Assembly (NCBI GenBank): GCA_020636375.1
Contig: JACJXZ010000002.1
Coordinates: forward strand, 806,001 to 870,000
Origin: Lewinellaceae bacterium
GTDB lineage: Bacteria; Bacteroidota; Bacteroidia; Chitinophagales; Saprospiraceae
Direction: 5' to 3'
DNA length: 64,000 bases
The notes under the pieces were generated by a model. It saw only the letters and a program-made list of their open reading frames with translations, did no database searches and was not told where the DNA came from. Positions 50,361 through 60,100 of this stretch are shown here, in pieces. Numbering within the stretch: the stretch's first letter is position 1; each line of letters begins with the position of its first letter. The position numbers and the translations under genes were made by a program.

Positions 50361-50532
50361 GAGGGCACTGCGGAAACCTCCGTTAAGGAATGATGGAACG
50401 AAGGAATGATGGAATGAATAGAGACCATTATGAATTTATTGATGAATATCAATTTAACATACATCGTCATTTTATTCATTCCTTCAGTCATTCAGTCATT
50501 CATTCCTTTTCCGGGGTTTCCGCAGTGCCCTC
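50361..50532. repeat. 172-bp inverted-repeat element (copy 2)
   Basis: Perfect 18-bp arms at 50361-50378 (GAGGGCACTGCGGAAACC) and 50515-50532. Inside are GGAATGA-type repeats on the left and TCATTCC-type repeats on the right, around an AT-rich centre. It lies between two convergent genes. Its length is identical to that of the related element at 39269-39440 although the centres differ. Confidence 0.85.
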
Positions 50533-50555
50533 CCCAATGCCCCCATACACATCCC

Positions 50556-51890
50556 CTACGGCTCCTCAAACCGCGTGAATATCAGGCCGGCCAGTATACA
50601 CAGGGTACCGCCGAAGACGGCGGCCAGGCGGATGCCCAGGTCGTCGTACGGGTCTTTTCCCAATAAAGTGAGGATGGTGAACGCCATGATGCCGATGGTC
50701 TGGCCCAACTTGGTGGAAAAGTTGCGCACTGCGAAAAACATAGCTTCTTTTTGCTGGCCCGTGTCGGCCCCGTCCTGTTCGGCGATCTCGGCGATGAGCG
50801 CATAGGGCAGGATGCCGAGGAAGGCGGTGGGAACGGCGACGATCAGGGCGAAGCCGAAAATCTGCACCCGGGGCGGCAGCGGCCCTTTTCCCAGAAAGAA
50901 CAAGCCCATCAGGGCGATGCCCAGGCTCAGCAAAGACCAGATCATCAGCTTGCGTTTTTCCACCCGGGCGGACAGCCGGACCACCAGAGGGTAGAACAGG
51001 AGGGAAAACAGGACCATCACCCCCATGACCGCCCCGCCGATGCCTTCGTTGAGAAAGAGCAACACTTTGACGAAGTAAAGCATGCCGCTGCTGATGATGG
51101 TCAGCGAAACGAAATAGGAAAAATCAGCCGCGATGAAGACGAGGAAGTTGCGGTGGGCGAGGATATGCCGGAATGCCGCCATGAAGGGCACGGTCGCCGG
51201 CTCGCCATAGCAGTCCCGCTGTTCGTCGATGGTAAAAAGGGGGACGGCCATAAAAACACCTCCCAGCAGGTACAGGCTGCCGATAGCCAGCTGGAACGCC
51301 ACATGGCGGTTGGTCAATTTGAAGAACCCCTGTACCAGGTCTGCTATAGCCGGCGTCTGGGAAGACAGGATGATGCCCAGCACAAAGGCCAGGGACAACC
51401 AGGTGGAGAGCCGCACCTTGGCCGCCGAGCCGGGCGCCAGTTCCGGCAATAATGCGTTGTAGGGTATGATATAAATGGTCACAGACAGGTAAAAAAATGC
51501 CTGGATAACCGTCAGCCACCACACGTTGCGGTAGCTTTCCAGAAATTCGAGGGGCAGGAAGACCAGTATCCCGAAGAAGACCGAAGGCAGCACGGCCACC
51601 TTCATAAAGGGAATCCTCCGGCCGCGGGGGTGGTGAAAGCGGTCGCTCCAGTTGGCGATCAGCGGGTCGGTAACGGCATCGAGCAGCCGCCCGCTGGCGG
51701 CGATCAGCGACAGCAACGTAAAAATGCCGAAGACGGTGGCCTGCGGGATCAGCTGCGCCATCCCCGAATTGCTGGGCGGGATATAAAAATAGATCAGCAT
51801 CACCGCAATGATGTTGATCATAATGGACCAGCCCAGCATCCCGCAGGCATACCCCAGCTGTCGCCACACTGATAACGGCTGTTCCGGCAT
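50556..51890 (-). CDS. GPH/MFS family transporter
   Basis: 444 residues with about 12 membrane spans, of the glycoside-pentoside-hexuronide:cation symporter (MFS_2) type. Visible marks are a first-half loop DAVTDPLIANWSDRFHHPRGRRIPFM, the family signature after span 2, and IYIIPYNALLPELAPGSAAKVRLSTWLS in the middle. Probably imports a sugar or sugar acid with a cation; substrate is not readable. It is transcribed alone, convergent with the secreted-protein gene, with the inverted-repeat element between them. Confidence 0.88.
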   Translation of the reverse strand: MPEQPLSVWRQLGYACGMLGWSIMINIIAVMLIYFYIPPSNSGMAQLIPQATVFGIFTLLSLIAASGRLLDAVTDPLIANWSDRFHHPRGRRIPFMKVAVLPSVFFGILVFLPLEFLESYRNVWWLTVIQAFFYLSVTIYIIPYNALLPELAPGSAAKVRLSTWLSLAFVLGIILSSQTPAIADLVQGFFKLTNRHVAFQLAIGSLYLLGGVFMAVPLFTIDEQRDCYGEPATVPFMAAFRHILAHRNFLVFIAADFSYFVSLTIISSGMLYFVKVLLFLNEGIGGAVMGVMVLFSLLFYPLVVRLSARVEKRKLMIWSLLSLGIALMGLFFLGKGPLPPRVQIFGFALIVAVPTAFLGILPYALIAEIAEQDGADTGQQKEAMFFAVRNFSTKLGQTIGIMAFTILTLLGKDPYDDLGIRLAAVFGGTLCILAGLIFTRFEEP

Positions 51891-52162
51891 GGAAGGTTCT
51901 TTCAGATATTCGGCTCAAAATAACTCAAAAAGTTAACATATCGGCCACGAGCGCTCGTTCCATATTTAAATCATGATAACGCTCCCTGGATTCAACGAAG
52001 CTGCCAAAAGTGGTGTTTTTGCAAATAGATGCCACGGCAAAGGCCATGGCAAAAAACGGAGTGGCTGGCTTTGGCAGTTGCCCCCTTTTTCCGAACTCCA
52101 CGCCAGGCCACCAACAACAGGCAACAAAAAATCCATTTTTGACCGAATTAAAAACCACAAGC

Positions 52163-53332
52163 ATGCCTCATCGATTTCGATTCGTCCTCTGGCTGGCTCT
52201 GCTGGCCCTTGGCTTCATGGCTGGCATCGCCTGGAAAGGGAAGGATGCCTTGCCCGGGGAGAAAGAACCCGCCGAAGCGGATTCAACGGTAACCGGCGAA
52301 GCGGCTGCCCTGACTAAGAACACCAACCTGCCTTCCGCCCGGGAGGCTGCCCCCGGCAATGGGCTCACCCCGCAGGAACGCGCCACCATCAAACTATTTG
52401 AAGAAGCCAAGCCCTCCGTTTGCTTCATCACCACCTCCAACGTCCGCATGGACTATTTCACCCGCGACGTCTCGGAAATCCCGCGGGGCACCGGCTCCGG
52501 TTTTGTATGGGACCTGGGTGGCCACATCGTCACCAACTTCCACGTCATCCAGGGCGCCGACCGGGCTATCGTCACCCTGGAGGACCGGTCCACCTGGCCG
52601 GCAAAGCTGGTGGGCAAGGCACCGGAAAAAGACCTCGCCGTCCTCCGCATTGACGCCCCCCGCGAACAACTCTACCCCATCCCGATCGGAAGTTCCGAAG
52701 ACCTGCACGTGGGCCAGTCCGTCTTCGCTATCGGCAACCCCTTCGGGCTCGACCAAACCCTGACCACCGGCATCGTCAGCGCACTGGGCAGGGAAATCCA
52801 GTCGGTGGCCGGAATACCCATCCGCGACGTCATACAGACCGACGCGGCCATCAACCCCGGCAACTCCGGCGGCCCCCTGCTCGACTCCTCCGGGCGCCTC
52901 ATCGGCGTCAATACAGCCATCTACAGCCCCTCCGGCGCCTCAGCCGGCATCGGCTTCTCCATTCCGGTCGACGCCGTAAGCTGGATCGTGCCGGAACTGA
53001 TCGAATACGGCGAACTGCGCCGCCCTACCCTCGGCATCGACCTGGCCCGCCCCGAGGTCATCGCCCGCCTCGGGCTGGAAGGGGTGCTCGTGATCAACGT
53101 CAACAACGGCAGCGCAGCGGAACGGGCCGGCATCCGGCCGACAACCCGCGACCGCTACGGATATATCAAACTGGGCGATATCATCATCGGCCTGGGCGAC
53201 AACAAGATCAAAAACAACAGCGACCTGATCCTCGCCCTGGAAAAATACCAGCCGGGCGATGTCGTCACCGTCCGCCTGCGCCGGGATGACGAAGAACTGG
53301 ACGTCCGGCTGAAGCTGGACCCGGCGCGGTGA
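52163..53332 (+). CDS. HtrA/DegP-like serine protease
   Basis: 389 residues from ATG 52163, which opens an N-terminal membrane anchor (MPHRFRFVLWLALLALGFMAGIAW). The trypsin-like domain has the full triad: His127 in GGHIVTNFHVIQG, Asp157 in EKDLAVLRID and Ser235 in NPGNSGGPLL. A single PDZ domain follows (about 285-385: LGIDLARPEVIARLGLEGVLVINVNNGSAAERAGI ... GDIIIGLGDNKIKNNSDLILALEKYQPGDVV). This is the DegS/HtrA2-like layout with one PDZ; expected in the periplasm, degrading misfolded proteins. An upstream in-frame start adds 51 unlikely residues. Confidence 0.95.
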   Translation: MPHRFRFVLWLALLALGFMAGIAWKGKDALPGEKEPAEADSTVTGEAAALTKNTNLPSAREAAPGNGLTPQERATIKLFEEAKPSVCFITTSNVRMDYFTRDVSEIPRGTGSGFVWDLGGHIVTNFHVIQGADRAIVTLEDRSTWPAKLVGKAPEKDLAVLRIDAPREQLYPIPIGSSEDLHVGQSVFAIGNPFGLDQTLTTGIVSALGREIQSVAGIPIRDVIQTDAAINPGNSGGPLLDSSGRLIGVNTAIYSPSGASAGIGFSIPVDAVSWIVPELIEYGELRRPTLGIDLARPEVIARLGLEGVLVINVNNGSAAERAGIRPTTRDRYGYIKLGDIIIGLGDNKIKNNSDLILALEKYQPGDVVTVRLRRDDEELDVRLKLDPAR

Positions 53333-53523
53333 AGGGCCCGAAACATTTATGCCAAGGGCCTGGAGGCTATCCGTCTAATACTGGACAAGCTGACCGTTGT
53401 CTGCTGTTTCCAACTGTCGGCAGCCAGTAATGGGCAACTGGTTGGAACCGAAGACCCGGCAACCAACAACCGGCAAGGCCTATGAAAGTTTAAACGTTAA
53501 TCCGGCAAAAATCTATCCGGAGA

Positions 53524-53557
53524 TTTGTTTCTTTTTACATAGAGTTTTTTATATTTG
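53524..53557 (+). promoter_or_regulatory. Candidate Bacteroidota promoter
   Basis: TTTG (53524-53527) and TATATTTG (53550-53557), spaced 22 bp, match the TTTG/TAnnTTTG pattern with a spacing slightly longer than 19. It would drive the non-coding region that follows. Confidence 0.55.
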
Positions 53558-53684
53558 TGCCACGATCGTGAACTAAAGAGAAGAATCTTTGTTTCAATTC
53601 CGGAATTGCGAAGGCTTTCCTGTGAAAGTTAAAAATTGAATAGTGAAAGTGACAAATGTCACAGAATCAGGTAAAGAAAGTTTT

Positions 53685-54010
53685 TACCTTTGCATTGTAA
53701 AAAGCTCGCAAACAGATGCGAAAGAAAGTTTGAAATTTTTTTTCAAAAGAATGTGACCCTGGCTCAAAACTGCGTCAGAAAGGATGTATATAAAAGGCGA
53801 AAGCAAGCCTCCAAAGAGGCAAGCAAACGTCAAATTTCAAGGGGAATGCAGTTGATTGACAGCCAGGGGATGTGTGAGCTAAGATGTTGAAGCAGAACGT
53901 TAAAGTCCACTGGCTGTCTCAACATTTTCAATTTAGAAAGGTTTTCATGATATGAATATGGGTTTTAGGTGTTTTTCTCGGGGAGCTATCTTTTAGCTCC
54001 CCTTTTTTTT
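53685..54010 (+). ncRNA. Candidate non-coding RNA with own promoter and terminator
   Basis: TACCTTTG at 53685-53692 is a perfect -7 box in a context (TTTTTACCTTTGCA) like promoters of rRNA and tRNA genes in this phylum. From about 53700 to the terminator at 53980 there is no credible protein frame but there are stems, including GACAGCCAG (53858-53866) with CTGGCTGTC (53910-53918). The stretch 53748-53766 resembles the first bases of 16S rRNA (AGAATGTGACCCTGGCTCA), with three mismatches to the bacterial 16S start. No other rRNA sequence follows. I call it a structured RNA candidate, about 310 nt. Confidence 0.45.
53980..54010 (+). terminator. Strong Rho-independent terminator
   Basis: GGGGAGCT pairs with AGCTCCCC around a 7-nt loop and is followed by T8 (54003-54010). 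No protein gene on the plus strand ends here: the nearest, the HtrA-like gene, stops 650 bp earlier. Confidence 0.92.
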
Positions 54011-54041
54011 GCCGCCCCCCAAAGGGCTGGGCAACGAAGTT

Positions 54042-54161
54042 CCGGAATAGGGCTACCTGTCTAACATTGGCCACTCCATGCCTTCCGCACACGCTCGGCC
54101 TCGACTCCGCTCGGCTTTCCCCTTTCTGCTGACCAACATTAGACAGGTAGCCCCGGAATAG
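54042..54161. mobile_element. MITE-like element with 9-bp target duplication
   Basis: A 102-bp element (54051-54152) has 20-bp terminal inverted repeats GGCTACCTGTCTAACATTGG and its complement (19 of 20 paired). It is flanked by direct repeats CCGGAATAG (54042-54050 and 54153-54161). The interior has no coding capacity. This is the form of a miniature inverted-repeat transposable element mobilised by a transposase encoded elsewhere. Confidence 0.85.
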
Positions 54162-54187
54162 TTTTCTCACCGCCTGACGCTACTGCC

Positions 54188-57100
54188 CTACTGCACCACC
54201 ACCTTTTCTGCCCATCGCTCCCTCCCGGACTCAATGATGAGTATGTACAGGCCCTTCGGCGCGCCCCGAATGTCTACCGGCGCTAAATGGCCGCTTTCTT
54301 TAATACTAAAGTTCCACTTTGCCACAAGCCTCTTGTGTATATCAAACAGCTGGAACCGGGCCTCCCCGGACAGCTGTGGGTCCAGTTGCACGACGAAGTC
54401 TCCGTCCGACGGGTTTTCGTAAACGATGGGCGGCGTCAGCCGGCCCGGAGGAATGAGGGTGAAACCGACCTCTTTGCAGAACGACTGCTCGCAGATGTTG
54501 CCGGCAATGTCCGTACGTACCACGTTCATGCACACCTGGTAGGGCCCGGCACCCGGAAAAGCATGTTCAGCCGGGCTGTTGCCCGCCGTAAGCTCCGGCG
54601 CTGTGCCATCGCCCCAGGACCAACTGACCGTATCGCAGCCTGTGAGGGACCCGGCCGGCGCGAAGGCCCCGCTGAGGGCAGCCGTGTCGAGGGCACAGGA
54701 GAATCCCTGGGCAACGGCAACCACAAACGACGAATCGCACAGGCAGCCCGCCGGAGCCGGGCAGTCCGGCAACACAAAACACTGGGTGAAATTGCAACAG
54801 TTGGTGTGCTGGCCGTCATGGCCGAGTTCGTGCAGGGCAATGACAAAACAGGCGGAATCGCCCGGCAAAGCCGGCGGCCCCAGCGGCAGGCTGATGGGGA
54901 AGGTGCCGCCTGGCGCCAGGGTGCCCAGGGATACCGCCTGGCCGTAGGGGCCCATGCCGGCAGGAGCGGTCACCAGGATGTTCGCCTCCCCCATGGTGAA
55001 GGAGGAAGTGTTTTTCAGCAGGGCATTTAACGTCCACCCGCTGGCCGTACACTGAATGTCTTCTTCGAAAAGGTAACCACAGTCCGGCTCGCAGAACAGC
55101 TCAATGGTGTCTCTGCATATCGTCTTGCCATCCTGTTTCCATTTGACCTCCAACTTTTGACCGGGCGCCTGTCCGGTTTGGAGGCAAATCTGCGGCAGCT
55201 GGAAGGCACCGGTGGGCAGGGTTCCCCCCTGTGACAGTGCTGGCGACAGCTCGATGAGCGTGGGCGCATAAGATGTCAGCCAACCCGAACCAAAGGGGTT
55301 GTCGATCGTCATCACCGTGTTGGGCGACAACATACAGAGGGCGATGCCGTCGAAATAACCGGCCGGGTAGTTGTTGAACAGGGTGATGTCGAAACAGCAG
55401 TCGCCGGCGCCGTTCCCCGCGGCGGCCATCACGCTTTCCACCCCAATATCGTCGCAGGGCTCGCAATCGGGAATGGGGATGCAGTAGAGGGTATCCAGCG
55501 AACAGCACAGGGCGTCGGGTACCAGCTGCGGGTCGTCCTCGTGCGCGATCAGGTTGAAGCAGAAGTCCTGCCCGGCAATGCCCGGGCCGGAGAGCAGCAA
55601 CTTGAACGTCCGGCACTCGCCCGGCAGCATGGGGTTGGCCGTCACGTCAATAGCAGGCGGGCTGACCTGGATGCCGGCCGGGCCAGTAGGCTGGACCTGA
55701 ACGAATCCTACATCAAAAGCCGCGTCAACAGGGTTGCATATCGTCAGCTCGTAAGCCACCTCGCCATTCTCACAATAAATGGAATCGGCAAGCAGGTAGA
55801 GGCAGTCCGGCTCTACCGGGCAGTTGAAGGCCAGCGTATCCGAACAGACGATATTCAATTCGGGATCGTACCAGTCGAAGATTACCTGTTGCGGGCTGTT
55901 CTGCACGTTGGACAGGCAGAAAGTCAGGAAACTGTCCAGCTGCCCGCCTGGCAGCGGCATGTTTGGCTGGCTGTTCACCAACCCGACCCAGTGGCCGCCG
56001 ATCGTCTGTACGCCCAGAGCAGGATCGAGGCCGGACAAGTCGAAATCCAGGCCGGTGTCCGGGCTGTGGATCATCAGCCCCAGCAGGCCGGCGCTGTAGG
56101 TATTGTCGTAGCTAAGGTTCCAGCAGCAGCTGTCGCCGGCGGGAGTAGCGGAAACGGCCAGGGAGGCGCAGTCGCATTCCAGCACCTCCAGGATCAGCGT
56201 ATCGGAAGTGAGCATGCAGCCGAATCCGGTCGTGCCCGTCAGGCTGTAAGCGCCGCTCTGGCTGATGACCAGGCACTGGCTGCCGGCGCCGGCGATGGGC
56301 GTCCCGTTGAAGTTCCACTGGTAGGCGGCCAGCCCCTCCGGCCCGCAGAGGGTATCCGGGTTGCAGGCTTCGTAACAACCGGTGGGGACGATACACAGGT
56401 CGGGCAGCGGATAAATGTCGGCGCTGGCCGAACCCCGGCAGCCGGTGAGGGTATCGGTGCCGACCACGGTATACGTTCCCGCCTGCAGGACGGTGATGGC
56501 CGGGCCGGCGCTGCCGTTGCTCCAGGTGTAGGTGACGTTGGGCTGCACCGGGTTTACGGTCAGTATACTGGGGGAACCTTCACAGGAATCCGGCATTACG
56601 CTAACCGTAAAGCCGGGAGATACTTCTACTGTGACAGAAAATGGCGCCGAGGTGGCCAGGCAGCCGTTGGCGTCGGCAACGGCCACGGAATAGGCCGGCA
56701 GCAGCCCTCCGTCGCAAACCACCAGTTGCTGCCCGGTTTGGAAGGGAATGGGCAGCCCGCCGTCATCCAGCCACTGATAGGTGTACCCAAAGCCGGCGGG
56801 AGCGCTGAGCGTAGTGCAGCCCTGGCCGCAGATCACCGGGCTGCCGGTGATGAATGCATCGGGTGCCGGGTAAACGACTACGGTTACGGGGTCCGGTACG
56901 AGCGTGCACCCGTTGGCGTCGGTGACGATGACGCTGTACTCCCCGGCCGCGCTCACTGTGATGAGTTGGGCGGTGGCGCCGTTGTTCCAAAGATAGGTAT
57001 AACCGGAGCCGGCGGGGGCAATCAGATTGACGGTTTCTCCTTCACAGATCGTCAGGGAAGGCGTATAGGCGATAGTATCGTCCGGCGGGGCCGGGTGGAC

Positions 57101-60100
57101 GACAACAGGTTGCACCGTGGTGTTTGCACAACCCTGGGCGTCCTCGCCGGTAAGGCTTACATTGTAAGTGCCGGGGCTGAGATAGGCATGGGATGGGTTC
57201 TGGCTGCCGTTGGTGGCGCCGTCGCCGAAATCCCAGAACCATTGGATGATACCCGCGCCGGCGCCGCTGAAGTTGACCGGCTGGCCCACACAGACAGGGC
57301 TGGGCACAGCGGCAATCACCGGGCTGGGCGGCCCGGCGACACTGACGGCCTTAGTGAGGGTAGCCTGGCAGCCGCCGGCGATGGTGACGGTTAAGGTAAC
57401 GCTGTAGGTGCCGGGGCTGGAGTAGGTATGGCTGGGGTTCTGAGACGTGGAGGTAGCAGCATCTCCAAATGACCAGGACCAGGAGGTGATGCTGTTGCCC
57501 GGCAGGAAGGTCGACAGGTCGGTAAAAGATACCGTCTGGCAATTTTCGGCGAACGAAAAGTCGGCGGCGACCGGCACGCTGACGCTGCGGGTGCGGGTGA
57601 CGGTGCAGAAGCCGGTGCCGGGTGCCGCTTCCGGCACCTGGGCGGCCACTGTAGCGACGAAGTAACCGGCTTTGGTGTAGGCATGGACCGGGAAGAGGAG
57701 GGAACCGGTATTGATGTTGTTGCCGGGGTCGCCGAAATTCCAGCTCAGCACGGTGACGTTGGCGGTTTTGAAGGTGTAAAAGTTCACCACATTGCAGTTG
57801 GGCGTCTGGTTGATGGCGTTGGTGGACAGGTAGTAGGACTGAGGCGTACAGCCTCCGGAAGAGGTGCAGTTGTCCGTCTGTACCACCGTTATCGTATTGG
57901 AAGTATTGGTGCAGCCGTTGGCGTCGGTTACCACCACGTGATAAGCGAAAGTACCGTTGACATTGGTATTGGTATGTGTGAAGGTGGCCTGAGTGGGCGG
58001 CAGGGCCTGCGGAGTGCCGTTGCAGAACCACTGGAAGGTGTAACCAGGATTCGTTTGTGCATACATGGTGACGCTGGCGCTGTTGGGCGGCGCAATACAC
58101 AGTACCGTATTGTTCGGAGTGGAAATATCGGCTACCGGGCCGGAAAGGGCAACGGCTGTGTAGGTGCCAACTGCCTGGCAGCCGCCGGCATCAGTGGTGT
58201 TGACCGTGTACGTGCCTCCGCCGGCGATGCTGATGGATGGCGTAGTGGCACCCGTGCTCCACAGGTAGGTGGAGAAGCCGCCGCCGGCGCTCAGCGTGGC
58301 CGGCACGCCAGGGCATAAGATGCCCGTTTGGGTGATCACCGGCACCTGAGGGGCGACCAGCGGAATGCTCTTGCTGCTGGAAAGCGCATTGCCGCACAGC
58401 TCTACGGTTAATGACAAAGTAGCCATGCCCGGGTCGTTGTTCCACTGCACCTGAATATTGGGCGTGCCCTGCCCGCTCACTACACTGCCCAGGGTGGCGG
58501 GTGTGATGGCCCAGGTGAAGGTAGCGTCCGGGTGCTGGGCCGGCCCTGCTGAATAGCTCTGGGTGCTGTTGGTGCAGGCCGGCGGCCCGGTGATGGATAA
58601 CGGGCCGTTGAGCAGCTTGGGCAGTACGGTGATCGAAATGGGATCGGAAGTGCAGAAGGGCGAATTGAGCTGATATTGCTGTAATGCCAGGGCGTACGGC
58701 CCGCCGGCGTTCCAGGTGACGGACACCGGGTTTCCGGTGGGTGAGGACAAGGTGCCGCCCGTCACCGTCCAGCTGAAACCCACGCCGCTTTCCGAAGTTT
58801 GGGCGAAGTAGGCATAAGCCTGCCCCGGGCAGATCATCGTGGGCCCGTCGATGCCGTCGGGCGGCGGCAGTTCTTCCACCCGCATCCGCACGGAGACGGA
58901 ATCGTTGCAGTACACCGTAGGGTCATTGGGTTTGGCGGTGACGGTGTAAATTCCGGGGCCGCTGTCCCAGGTGACGTTGATGGCGTTTGTCCCTTGCCCG
59001 CTGAAAGTAGCCGCAGGGCTTACCGTCCAGGTATAGGAAGCGGAAGGGGCGGCGGTGGCGAAGAAGCTGGATACGCTATTGGCGCAGGCCACCGCCGGGC
59101 TGGGCCCGGTGACGTCAAATTCCGGTTTGATGGCCACCGTCAGGCTGCCCGTGCCCGAGCAATCGCCCGGCTCGTGGCCGGGCAGGCCGCCGAGGAAGCT
59201 GCTGGAGTAGTTCAGGTTGAGCACGCCGGGGCCGGGGGCGGTACCCCACTGCACCACTACCGTGTTGGTTCCCTGGCCGGAGAGGATGGCTCCCCCCGAA
59301 GCCTGCCAGTCGTAGTACACGCTGGCCCACTTGGGCACGGTGTAGGTGGCCGTGGCGTTCTCACAAACCTCGATCAGGCCGTTGATCCCGACAGAGGAGG
59401 GGATGATGGGCACCTTTACCGAGACAGGCTCGTCGCAGTACGCCTCGTCGCAACCCGCCACTTCCAGCATCACAGTGCCGAACGGCCCGGCGCCCCACTG
59501 CACGCAGATGGTGTCGTTGCCCTGGCCGGTAAAGGCGATGGGGTTGCCGTTCTCGTCGAGCACCGTCCAGTTATACGTTGCGCAGTTCATGGCATCGGTC
59601 CAGTATTTGGTGCTGTCGTTGGCGCAGAGGGTGGAGACCCAGTAGATGCCGGGGCCTTCCAGGGAGTCTACGGCAACATCCAGGGTGGTGGAATCGGTAC
59701 AGCAGCAGAGCGGGTTGCCGAGTTCGTCGTAGTTGTTCCGGGTGGCGTAGAGGGTGACGGTGTAAGTGCCCGCCGAGGTATATTGGTGGGTGGGCTCGAA
59801 CTGAGTGGAAGTATTGCCGTCGCCGAAATCCCAGAAGAAGCTGTTGCCGCCGGTGGAGGTATTGGTGAAGCTGATGGGGCCATTCAGGCACACGCTGGTG
59901 TCCGATGCTTCAAAGGCAGCGACGGGCCCTTCCAGGATCTCCACACAAATTTCAATCACCGTCATTTCGTTATTGCTGCCGGTGATGGCCACCGATATGG
60001 CCCCGCTGCCCAGCGCGCCCCAGCTGACGTGGATCTCCGCCGGGTTGGCGCCGGCGGTGAACGTGCCGCCCGCAACCGACCAGCTGTAGGTGTTTGCAGG

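Noticed and set aside
53690..53890. 66-codon frame in the candidate RNA region
   Set aside because: No start context or family; composition (Lys, Arg, Ser) is that of AT-rich non-coding DNA, and stems and terminator favour an RNA.
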